From: Campylobacter pinnipediorum subsp. caledonicus
Lineage (GTDB): Bacteria > Campylobacterota > Campylobacteria > Campylobacterales > Campylobacteraceae
DNA: 64,000 nt
Direction: 5' to 3'
NCBI RefSeq assembly: GCF_002022005.1
Contig: NZ_CP017258.1
Location: 496,001 to 560,000 of the forward strand
The position numbers and the translations under genes were made by a program. Position 1 is the first letter of the stretch, and the number at the start of each line of letters is the position of its first letter. Positions 56,951 to 64,000 of this stretch are shown in pieces. The notes beneath the pieces were generated by a model. It was not told where the DNA came from and ran no database searches. It saw only the letters and a list, made by a program, of their open reading frames with translations.

Positions 56951-57964
56951 ATGTCTAAGATAAAACTAGATACCAAAGCTTATAAAAATAATTTAAATCA
57001 AATAATAAACAAGGTTGGTTCTAAAGATAGAATTATTCTTGTTTTTAAAGATAATGCTTACGGACATGGCGCTACTGTTTTGGCTCCATTGGTTCGCGAA
57101 CTAGGGTTTAAATTCTGCGCTGTAAAAGACGAAAGAGAAGCTTTTGAGCTTGTTGATTTTTTTGAAAAAATTCTTGTTTTATCTCATATACCAAACGGAA
57201 ATGAAAATGATGAGCTTATATATGCGGTTAATGATATAGCTTCTTTAAAAAAAATAAAAAATAACACCAAAATACATCTAGCAATAGATACCTTGATGCA
57301 TAGGAATGGAATCTGCTATAATGAGCTAGATTTGGCATTTGATATTATAAGAGATAAAAATATAATTTTACTCGGTGCTTTTACTCATTTTAGATCAGCC
57401 GATATTTTAAATGCTGATTATTTTGTTCAAAAACAAAAATTTAATGCAACAAAAGAAAAAATTAGAAATTTTTGTATAAGTCAAAATTTTCAAAATCCTA
57501 TTTTTCATTCTCATAATTCAGCCGGATTAGAAAGAGTTTATGAGCTAGATGATGAGCTTGTGAGGATAGGTATGTCCCAGTTTGGCTATTGTCAGTTTAA
57601 TAACTCTCTTTTATTAAAACCAGTTCTTAGTCTATGGGCCGATAAAGTAAGTGACCGTGTCTTAAAAGCTGGAAGTTCTGTTGGATATGGGGCTAAATTT
57701 ACAACAGCAAAAGATATAAAAATTGCTACTTATGATCTTGGTTATGGCGATGGGTTATTAAGATATGATGGAATTGGTGAGTTGTTTTTAGCTAATAAAA
57801 ATCAAATTTTAGGAACCATGTCTATGGATAGCTTTAGTTGTATAGATGGTGGAGATAGTGTTTGCGTGTTTGATAATGCTACTGTTTTTGCTAGGTATTT
57901 TAACACAATAGAATATGATATTTTGGTAAAATTATCACCTTTTATACAAAGGGTTTTGGTTTAA
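56951..57964 (+). CDS. alr: Alanine racemase
   Basis: 337 residues. PLP lysine in VFKDNAYGHGA near residues 27-37, FTHFRSADI near 133, HSHNSAGLERV near 182 and the C-terminal catalytic tyrosine in SSVGYGAKF and YDLGYGDGLLRYDG, MSMDSFSC. It makes D-alanine for peptidoglycan. The chain is slightly shorter than the 360 residues common in other bacteria but has all motifs. Confidence 0.95.
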   Translation: MSKIKLDTKAYKNNLNQIINKVGSKDRIILVFKDNAYGHGATVLAPLVRELGFKFCAVKDEREAFELVDFFEKILVLSHIPNGNENDELIYAVNDIASLKKIKNNTKIHLAIDTLMHRNGICYNELDLAFDIIRDKNIILLGAFTHFRSADILNADYFVQKQKFNATKEKIRNFCISQNFQNPIFHSHNSAGLERVYELDDELVRIGMSQFGYCQFNNSLLLKPVLSLWADKVSDRVLKAGSSVGYGAKFTTAKDIKIATYDLGYGDGLLRYDGIGELFLANKNQILGTMSMDSFSCIDGGDSVCVFDNATVFARYFNTIEYDILVKLSPFIQRVLV

Positions 57965-57969
57965 AAATA

Positions 57970-58368
57970 GTGTTTTTTAGATTTTTTATATTATTTTTTT
58001 GTCTGTTTTTATTTGGAAATGACAGCTATGATTTCGCAAAGAGACATTATGAAATTTATAAAACCTCTTTGCCATTTAGGTGCAATGACAATCTTACTTT
58101 AACAGCTTTGTTAAATGTCGGAGATATTTTATTGTATAAGTATGTGGTTAATGACACTATGAGCAAACCGGTTTCTAAATTTAAAGATAAAAAGTTAAAA
58201 GAATATATAAAAGAGTTAAAAAATATAGCTATAAAAAACTCATGTAACGATAAAGTTATTTTAAAATTATTTGATTTGGGAATTAAAATAGAACATCTTT
58301 TTTATTTTGAAAAAGCAAAATTGCTATTTGAGTTTAAAATGGGTTCAAAAGAGTGTAGTATTATTTAA
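57970..58368 (+). CDS. Small exported protein of unknown function
   Basis: 132 residues from GTG with a hydrophobic signal (MFFRFFILFFCLFLFGN). The mature part has four cysteines (FRCND, NSCND, GSKEC) and alternating charged and hydrophobic residues. It lies six bases after alr. The family was not recognised; a periplasmic location is inferred from the signal. Confidence 0.65.
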   Translation: MFFRFFILFFCLFLFGNDSYDFAKRHYEIYKTSLPFRCNDNLTLTALLNVGDILLYKYVVNDTMSKPVSKFKDKKLKEYIKELKNIAIKNSCNDKVILKLFDLGIKIEHLFYFEKAKLLFEFKMGSKECSII

Positions 58369-58425
58369 ATTCAGATTTTTTAGATAAAATCATCGGTTTA
58401 ATAAAATCAAAATTAGGAATGTATT

Positions 58426-59532
58426 GTGGAACTTGATTATTATGAAATACTTGAAGTACAAAGAGATGCTAGCCCTGAAGCTATAAAAAAAGCATATAGA
58501 AAATTGGCATTAAAATATCATCCAGATAGAAATGCTGGAGACAAAGAATCAGAAGATAAATTTAAATTAGTCAATGAAGCATATCAGGTTTTAAGTGATG
58601 ATAATAAAAGATCTATTTATGATAGATATGGGAAAGATGGTTTAAATGGCGCCGGAGGATTTGGTGGCAGTGGATTTGATTTTGATATAGGCGATATTTT
58701 TAGTTCGTTTTTTGGAGATGGATTTTCACAAAGAGAAAGAAGAAAAAATACAGATAAATATCATACGGATCTTGAAATTTCTATTACTATTGAGTTTAAT
58801 GAGGCTGTTTTTGGCTGCGAAAAAGAGATAGAATATACTACAAAACACCCTTGTAAGGCTTGTAATGCAACAGGTAGTAAAGATGGCAAAACAACAACTT
58901 GCCCTCATTGTGGAGGCAAGGGTAGGATAGCTCAAACTAGAGGTTTTATGAGCTTTGTTCAAGACTGTCCTCATTGTGGCGGAACTGGAAAGATAATCAA
59001 AGAAAAATGTCCTGAATGCAAAGGAAAAACATACGAAGAAATAAGATCGAGTCTTAAGATAAATATCCCCGAGGGTATCAATAGCGGTATGCGCATAAGA
59101 GTTGCTGGAAAAGGAAATAAAAGTTCATCCGGAGCGGTTGGAGATCTTTATATAGTGGTCAATGTAAAAGATGATGAGTATTTTGTAAGGCATAATGATG
59201 ATATATATGTTGAAATACCTGTATTTTTTACTCAAGCTATATTAGGGGATAATATAAATATACCAACACTTCGTGGTACAAAAATGCTCGAGCTTCCTGT
59301 TGGTGCAAAAGATAAGCAACAATTTGTTTTTGAAAACGAAGGTGTAAAGAATGTAAGCTCAAACTATAAAGGTAATTTTATAGTTCAAATTTCTATTCAA
59401 ACACCAAAAAAATTGTCAGATAAACAAAAAGAATTATTACAAGAGCTTCAAGAGAGCTTTGATGTAAAAAGCGGAGAAAGCACAAAAAATCACGATAGTG
59501 TATTTGAAAAAATAAAAAGTTGGTTTAAATAA
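58426..59532 (+). CDS. dnaJ: Chaperone protein DnaJ
   Basis: 368 residues from GTG. The J domain ends with YHPDRNAGD (HPD near residue 31), followed by a Gly/Phe-rich linker, four zinc-binding repeats ([32 protein letters not shown]) at about 144-200 and the C-terminal client domain. It stimulates DnaK. dnaK and grpE are not in the window. Confidence 0.97.
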   Translation: MELDYYEILEVQRDASPEAIKKAYRKLALKYHPDRNAGDKESEDKFKLVNEAYQVLSDDNKRSIYDRYGKDGLNGAGGFGGSGFDFDIGDIFSSFFGDGFSQRERRKNTDKYHTDLEISITIEFNEAVFGCEKEIEYTTKHPCKACNATGSKDGKTTTCPHCGGKGRIAQTRGFMSFVQDCPHCGGTGKIIKEKCPECKGKTYEEIRSSLKINIPEGINSGMRIRVAGKGNKSSSGAVGDLYIVVNVKDDEYFVRHNDDIYVEIPVFFTQAILGDNINIPTLRGTKMLELPVGAKDKQQFVFENEGVKNVSSNYKGNFIVQISIQTPKKLSDKQKELLQELQESFDVKSGESTKNHDSVFEKIKSWFK

Positions 59533-59937
59533 GTGTTTAAATATCTTTCAGTTTTAATCCTATGTATCATTTTTTCCGGATGTGCTTTTTTAAACACTAA
59601 AACTCAACCGCCACAAAAGAAAAATGTTGTTAAGAAAGTAAAAAAGATGTCAGCTATCAAAGGTTATATCACAGAGCTTAGTTATGATGGCGGAAAATAT
59701 TGTTATAAGATAGTTGCCACAGATACATCAAATTTAAAGCTTAGTAATGCTGATTTTTGTTCTACTAAGTTTTATCATAATAAGGGTGATTTGGTATATG
59801 CTACATTTTATGGAAATGATATAAAAGAAATGTTATTAATACGCTCAAAAATAGAAGAAAAAAAGATAAAAAGAACTTTTAAAAATAGAAAAAATATAAT
59901 AAGTGTTCCACGAGAAGAAAAGATAAATTTTGATTAG
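59533..59937 (+). CDS. Putative lipoprotein
   Basis: 134 residues starting GTG immediately after dnaJ. The lipobox IIFSGC (Cys at residue 17) follows a hydrophobic signal, so it is probably lipidated. The mature part is basic (KKNVVKKVKKM near 30) and ends with VPREEKINFD. The family was not recognised. Confidence 0.75.
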   Translation: MFKYLSVLILCIIFSGCAFLNTKTQPPQKKNVVKKVKKMSAIKGYITELSYDGGKYCYKIVATDTSNLKLSNADFCSTKFYHNKGDLVYATFYGNDIKEMLLIRSKIEEKKIKRTFKNRKNIISVPREEKINFD

Positions 59938-59940
59938 CCG

Positions 59941-59952
59941 TTGGTTAACCAA
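59941..59952. repeat. Perfect 12-base palindrome
   Basis: TTGGTTAACCAA directly after the lipoprotein stop. It is followed by the short inverted pair GTTGA/TCAAC at about 59954-59972. Function unknown. Confidence 0.5.
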
Positions 59953-60003
59953 GTTGATATATAATTTCAACAAGCAATCAAAACTTAAACTCCTTTTTAA
60001 ATT

Positions 60004-60024
60004 GGCGGGTTATCCCGCCTTTTT
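60004..60024 (+). terminator. Terminator before the HDOD gene
   Basis: GC-rich stem GGCGGG/CCCGCC with a TTAT loop and five T residues, the strongest intrinsic terminator of the window. It ends the dnaJ-lipoprotein transcript. Confidence 0.93.
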
Positions 60025-60120
60025 AATTTTATACTTTAAAAAACAATCTTAAAATTTATAAAATAAATCTCAAAGTAATTTTTTGTTAAAATCAATCAAT
60101 ATTTTTAGGAGTGCTAATAA

Positions 60121-60924
60121 ATGACAGATGAATTAAAAAAAAGAGTAAAAAGCCTTCCGTCTTTACCGGAAAGTTTTAAAAAAATAGAATCAGCTTGTAA
60201 CGGAGATGGTGGCATAGATGAAGTTGCTAAAGCAATAGAAAATGATCCTATGCTTGTTGCTGATATATTAAAAATAGCAAATTCTCCACTTTATGGTTTT
60301 AGTAGACAGATAAAAACCGTGCTTCAAGCTGTAAGTCTTTTTGGAAAGCATATGACAAAAGCTCTGGTTACAAGTTTGACTATAAAAAATATTTTAAAAA
60401 TGGATTTAAGTCCTTATAATATCAGTCTTCAAGATTTTGTCGATATATCAAATACTCAAGGTGCGATAGCTAGAGAATGGTTTAAAAGATTAAATCCAAA
60501 TTTAGTTGATGATATATTTTTATGTGCACTTTTGCAAAATACTGGAAAAATAATTCTTGCAGATGAAATTATAAGAATGGATAAAAAAATTGTTTTTAAA
60601 GATGATATTATTTCTTCTGATAATGTATCTGATGTAGAAATGAATTATTTTGAAACTACAAGCATTTTACTTACTGCAGATATTTTTGAACATTGGGAGT
60701 TTGCTCAAAATATAGTAGATATAATAAGATATTCTCAAGATCCTAAGAATGCACCGGAAAAATTTCAAAAAACTGCATATGCTCTTATAATTATAAGAAA
60801 CTTAATAAATTGCAAAGAGTCTTTTAGCAGTAAGGGTATTACAAATGCTCAGAATTTAGCACAAGAGTGCTGTTTTGATACAGATTTAATGCTAAATACT
60901 ATATCTAACATAAAAAAAATATGA
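60121..60924 (+). CDS. HDOD-domain protein
   Basis: 267 residues with the HDOD pattern: LPSLPESFKKIESAC at the N-terminus, DPMLVADILKIANSPLYG near residues 42-59 and a central helical domain with ALLQNTGKIILADEII. HDOD proteins are non-catalytic relatives of HD phosphohydrolases that act in signalling and cell-cycle or motility control; the exact role is unknown. An AGGAG site lies seven bases before the ATG. Confidence 0.85.
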   Translation: MTDELKKRVKSLPSLPESFKKIESACNGDGGIDEVAKAIENDPMLVADILKIANSPLYGFSRQIKTVLQAVSLFGKHMTKALVTSLTIKNILKMDLSPYNISLQDFVDISNTQGAIAREWFKRLNPNLVDDIFLCALLQNTGKIILADEIIRMDKKIVFKDDIISSDNVSDVEMNYFETTSILLTADIFEHWEFAQNIVDIIRYSQDPKNAPEKFQKTAYALIIIRNLINCKESFSSKGITNAQNLAQECCFDTDLMLNTISNIKKI

Positions 60925-60952
60925 AATTTTTAATTACTTTAAAGGCAAATTT

Positions 60953-63601
60953 ATGAGCAAAAAAATACTTACCATAATAGATACATTTGGATTTTTTTTC
61001 AGACTTTACTATGCTATGCCTCACTTAAAAAACAAACAAGGAAATTCAAGTGGAATGATAAGTGGCTTTGCAAATTTTATAAATAATTTAAAAGATGAGT
61101 TTGAAAGTGATTATATAATTTTTGCCCTTGATAGTAAAGGTAAAACACTACGCCATGATATAGATAATGATTATAAAGCAAATAGAAGTGAACCACCAAA
61201 AGAGCTAAAAGAACAGCTTCCGATTTGTATAAAAATGATAGAAGATATGGGACTTTGCGCTATAAATAAAGATGGCTATGAGGCAGATGATATAATCGCA
61301 AGTGTTGTAAAAATAGCAAAATCAAAAGATATATTTGTTAGGGTTGTTACTCATGATAAAGACCTTTATCAGCTTATAGATGATGGCAAGGTAAGTATTT
61401 ATAGCCCAATAACCAAAATAGAACATGATTCAAATTCGTGCTTAGAAAAATATGGCGTAAGACCTGAAAAAATACTTGATTTTTTAGCGCTTATCGGAGA
61501 TACTTCAGATAACATCCCGGGTGTAAAAGGTATTGGTACAAAAGGAGCTAAAAAACTTTTAGATGAGTTTAAAGATATAGAAGATATTTACAATAATTTA
61601 AGCTTGGTTCTAAACGAACGAACAAAAAATATGCTTATAGATGGAAAAGATAGTGCTTTTTTAAGTAAAAAGCTAGCAACTCTTTTTGATGATGCGCTTG
61701 TTGATTTACCTCTTGATGATGCTATCTTCCCAACTGAAAACCCTCTTTTAAATATCGTAGATACTCTTTATGAATATGATTTAAATAAAATTATAAAAAA
61801 CCTTAAAATGCAAGATACAAAAGATGTTTTGGATTTAAAATTTAATCCTATCTTGATAACTGATGAAGAAAAATTACAAGAAATTCTAAGCACTATAACA
61901 AGTGAAACAATAGTTGCTTTTGACACAGAAACAACTAGTGTTGATGTTAGTGTTGCAAAACTAGTTGGATTTTCGTTTTGTTTTAACGAAGATGAGAGTT
62001 ATTATGTGCCAGTAGCCCACTCATATCTTGGTGTTGGAAAACAGATAAATATTGATTTTTGTTCTTGGGCTATTTCTCAAATTTATTCAGGTTGTGTTAT
62101 AGGCCATAATCTAAAATATGATTTTGCTGTTGTAAAAAATAATTTAGATATAAATCCACCAAAAAATTATAAAGATACAATGATACTTGCTTGGCTTAGT
62201 GAGCCTGCGATGGCTGTTGGAATGGATGCCTTGGCAAAACGTCTTTATAATAATTATGAGACTTTGAAATTTGAAAGTATTGTTAAAAAAAATGAAACTT
62301 TTGCTGATGTTGATTTGCAAACTGCTTGCAAATATGCATCCGAGGATGCTTGGATAACTCTTAAATTTTATAAAAGTTTTTTAAATTTGCTTGAGCCAAA
62401 TTTGCTTGAGCTTGCAGATAAGCTTGAGTTTGAGTTTATAAAAGTATTGCTTGATATGGAAAATGAGGGTATAAAGCTAGATGTTCAAAAACTAAGAGAG
62501 CTTATAATTTCAAATGATACTAAGTTAAAAGAGCTTACGAGTGAAATTTACACACTCTGTGGTGAAAATTTTAATATTAACTCAGTTCAGCAACTTGGCA
62601 CAATATTATTTGATAAACTAAGCTTACCAGCCAAAAAAAAGACAAAAACAGGTTATAGTACAGATGAAAGTGTGCTTAATGACTTGATAGATTCTCACGA
62701 AGTAATACCAAAAATATTATCGTATAGAGAGCTTTATAAGCTTCAAAATACATACTGTGAACCTCTTTTAAATTTAGCCTTAAAGGATAAAAACTCAAGA
62801 ATTTATACCAGTTTTTTACAAACTGGCACAAGCACCGGAAGACTATCTTCTAAAAATCCAAATTTACAAAATATTCCAGCAAGGGGACACCTTGCAAAAG
62901 ATGTTAGATCTGCTTTTGTTGCAAAAGATGGGTTTAGTTTTATTGGGCTTGATTACTCTCAGATAGAGTTAAGACTTTTAGCTCATTTTAGTCAAGATGA
63001 AGCTCTTGTAAAGGCATTTTTAGATGATGAAGACATACATACAAGAACTGCTATTAGTATTTTTGGTGAATTTGATGATCAAAAAAGATCAGTTGCAAAA
63101 AGTATAAATTTTGGACTTATATATGGAATGGGGGCTAGCAAATTAAGCAATCAAATAAACATTTCAAGAGCCCAAGCAAAAGAGTATATAAGTCTTTATT
63201 TTAAAGCATTTCCTACAATAAAAGAATTTTTAGAAGGTATAAAAATAAAAGCAAGAGAGGATGGTTTTATTGCTACTTTACTTGGAAGAAAAAGGTATTT
63301 TGATTTTACAAATGCTACACCTATGCAGCTTGCTATGTATGAAAGGGAAGCTGTAAATACAAAATTCCAAGGCTCCGCGGCTGATATTATCAAAATGTCA
63401 ATGGTTGAAATTGCAAAAATTACAGATGAAAATGCAAAACTTTTATTGCAAATTCACGATGAACTTATATTTGAAGTAAAAGATGAATATGCACAAGAAT
63501 TTGGTAAAAAGGCACAAAATATAATGCAAAATATAACAAAATTGAATGTCCCTTTAAAAACATCTTTAAATTATGCTAAAGATTGGGCAGGGCTAAAATA
63601 G
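60953..63601 (+). CDS. polA: DNA polymerase I
   Basis: 882 residues. The 5'-3' exonuclease domain (1-285) has DTFGFFFRLYYAMP and GYEADDIIA; the 3'-5' exonuclease domain keeps its acidic motifs (AFDTETT near 322, GHNLKYDF and YASEDAW), so proofreading is probably functional; the polymerase domain has LDYSQIELR near residue 663, KRSVAKSINFGLIYG near 708 and the catalytic QIHDELIFE near 832. It acts in repair and Okazaki maturation. Confidence 0.97.
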   Translation: MSKKILTIIDTFGFFFRLYYAMPHLKNKQGNSSGMISGFANFINNLKDEFESDYIIFALDSKGKTLRHDIDNDYKANRSEPPKELKEQLPICIKMIEDMGLCAINKDGYEADDIIASVVKIAKSKDIFVRVVTHDKDLYQLIDDGKVSIYSPITKIEHDSNSCLEKYGVRPEKILDFLALIGDTSDNIPGVKGIGTKGAKKLLDEFKDIEDIYNNLSLVLNERTKNMLIDGKDSAFLSKKLATLFDDALVDLPLDDAIFPTENPLLNIVDTLYEYDLNKIIKNLKMQDTKDVLDLKFNPILITDEEKLQEILSTITSETIVAFDTETTSVDVSVAKLVGFSFCFNEDESYYVPVAHSYLGVGKQINIDFCSWAISQIYSGCVIGHNLKYDFAVVKNNLDINPPKNYKDTMILAWLSEPAMAVGMDALAKRLYNNYETLKFESIVKKNETFADVDLQTACKYASEDAWITLKFYKSFLNLLEPNLLELADKLEFEFIKVLLDMENEGIKLDVQKLRELIISNDTKLKELTSEIYTLCGENFNINSVQQLGTILFDKLSLPAKKKTKTGYSTDESVLNDLIDSHEVIPKILSYRELYKLQNTYCEPLLNLALKDKNSRIYTSFLQTGTSTGRLSSKNPNLQNIPARGHLAKDVRSAFVAKDGFSFIGLDYSQIELRLLAHFSQDEALVKAFLDDEDIHTRTAISIFGEFDDQKRSVAKSINFGLIYGMGASKLSNQINISRAQAKEYISLYFKAFPTIKEFLEGIKIKAREDGFIATLLGRKRYFDFTNATPMQLAMYEREAVNTKFQGSAADIIKMSMVEIAKITDENAKLLLQIHDELIFEVKDEYAQEFGKKAQNIMQNITKLNVPLKTSLNYAKDWAGLK

Positions 63602-63619
63602 AGTTTTAAATTTAAAAGC

Positions 63620-63646
63620 AACAAGCTAAGGATTACTTAGCTTGTT
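63620..63646. terminator. Bidirectional terminator after polA
   Basis: Eleven-base-pair stem AACAAGCTAAG/CTTAGCTTGTT with a GATTA loop, between convergent genes. Confidence 0.88.
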
Positions 63647-63654
63647 ATTAAATT

Positions 63655-64000
63655 TTATGTATTTTGTATCTTTTTTAGTAGCATAGTTAAACTATTTTTT
63701 TGAATTTGGCTTTTTGATTGTATTTTCTCTTGTTCTACTTTTTGTTTTATTTTCTTTATTAACTCTTGCTTATAATCTTTTAGTATGTTTTCTATTATTT
63801 GTGCAATTTCTGATTTTTCTTTATCCGTTTTTGAACTATCGTGCAGTCCTAAATTTAACTCTAGCTCAGCTCGTTTTTCTTCTATTTTTGCATCTATCCA
63901 ATCCGTTTGCATTTTTATCATAAAGCCAGATGCGCCATATTTTACTAATGATTTGCGAAAATCATCAACACTCATTTTTATAAAATTTTTATCACTATTG
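63655..64000 (-). CDS. Unknown charged protein, probably cut by the window edge
   Basis: The frame is open to the right edge: upstream of the ATG at 63975 it continues NSDKNFIK without a stop, and that ATG lacks a ribosome site, so the real start may be outside. The visible 106 residues from that ATG have a conserved-looking start (SVDDFRKSLVKYGASGFMIKMQTDW) and then a long charged helix (residues about 25-100, rich in Glu, Lys and Gln) that could form a coiled coil. The family was not recognised. Confidence 0.6.
   Translation of the reverse strand, partial: NSDKNFIKMSVDDFRKSLVKYGASGFMIKMQTDWIDAKIEEKRAELELNLGLHDSSKTDKEKSEIAQIIENILKDYKQELIKKIKQKVEQEKIQSKSQIQKNSLTMLLKKIQNT

Overview
The window reads as a chromosome segment of a very AT-rich Campylobacter (Campylobacterota). 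The evidence is the conserved block rpsB-tsf-ABC ATPase-fliR-acidic protein-gmk-tatA-argS, the petABC cytochrome bc1 genes, and the copper-chaperone trio next to a Pgp2-like peptidase and alr; all of these match gene neighbourhoods I know from C. jejuni. A complete urease cluster together with [FeFe]-hydrogenases suggests C. ureolyticus or a close relative. That species call is inference from gene content only.

Layout. 1-153: start of mobA (minus strand, cut by the window edge). 698-3949: a 23S-5S rRNA unit with no 16S gene upstream. 3950-6385: gene-poor DNA holding the wreck of an RTX/calcium-binding-repeat protein. 6386-9120: prs, a radical SAM gene and a pyridoxal kinase gene, followed by tRNA-Asn and a 700-bp non-coding stretch. 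9983-15544: ybaK and the minus-strand urease operon ureE-F-G-D-A-B-C, in which ureF appears to start with ATT. 15804-18485: an HxlR regulator divergent from an oxidoreductase operon. 18553-19024: a broken flavodoxin gene, then bioB. 20150-20589: five tRNAs.

20780-31909 is the most distinctive part. It has a single-chain [FeFe]-hydrogenase with a fused small-subunit domain, then a TorC/TorA-type reductase pair, then a second [FeFe]-hydrogenase split into large and small (Tat) subunits with a cytochrome b anchor, then the complete maturation set hydG-hydE-hydF. Together these suggest periplasmic H2 oxidation feeding the quinone pool, S/N-oxide respiration as an electron sink, and a second, probably cytoplasmic, hydrogenase.

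31928-41677: topA, a nicotinate phosphoribosyltransferase, a Dcu C4-dicarboxylate transporter with an unusual inserted domain, and an iron/haem uptake operon (permease, ATPase, binding protein, HutW/ChuW-like radical SAM enzyme, flavodoxin). 41706-53594: the conserved housekeeping block and petABC. 53640-54144: non-coding, with a candidate structured RNA. 54145-63601: copper chaperones (minus), pgp2-like peptidase, alr, dnaJ, a lipoprotein, an HDOD protein and polA. 63655-64000: a minus-strand gene running off the edge.

I saw no CRISPR array, prophage or intact insertion sequence. All functional calls rest on reading motifs and family resemblance by eye; no database search was run.
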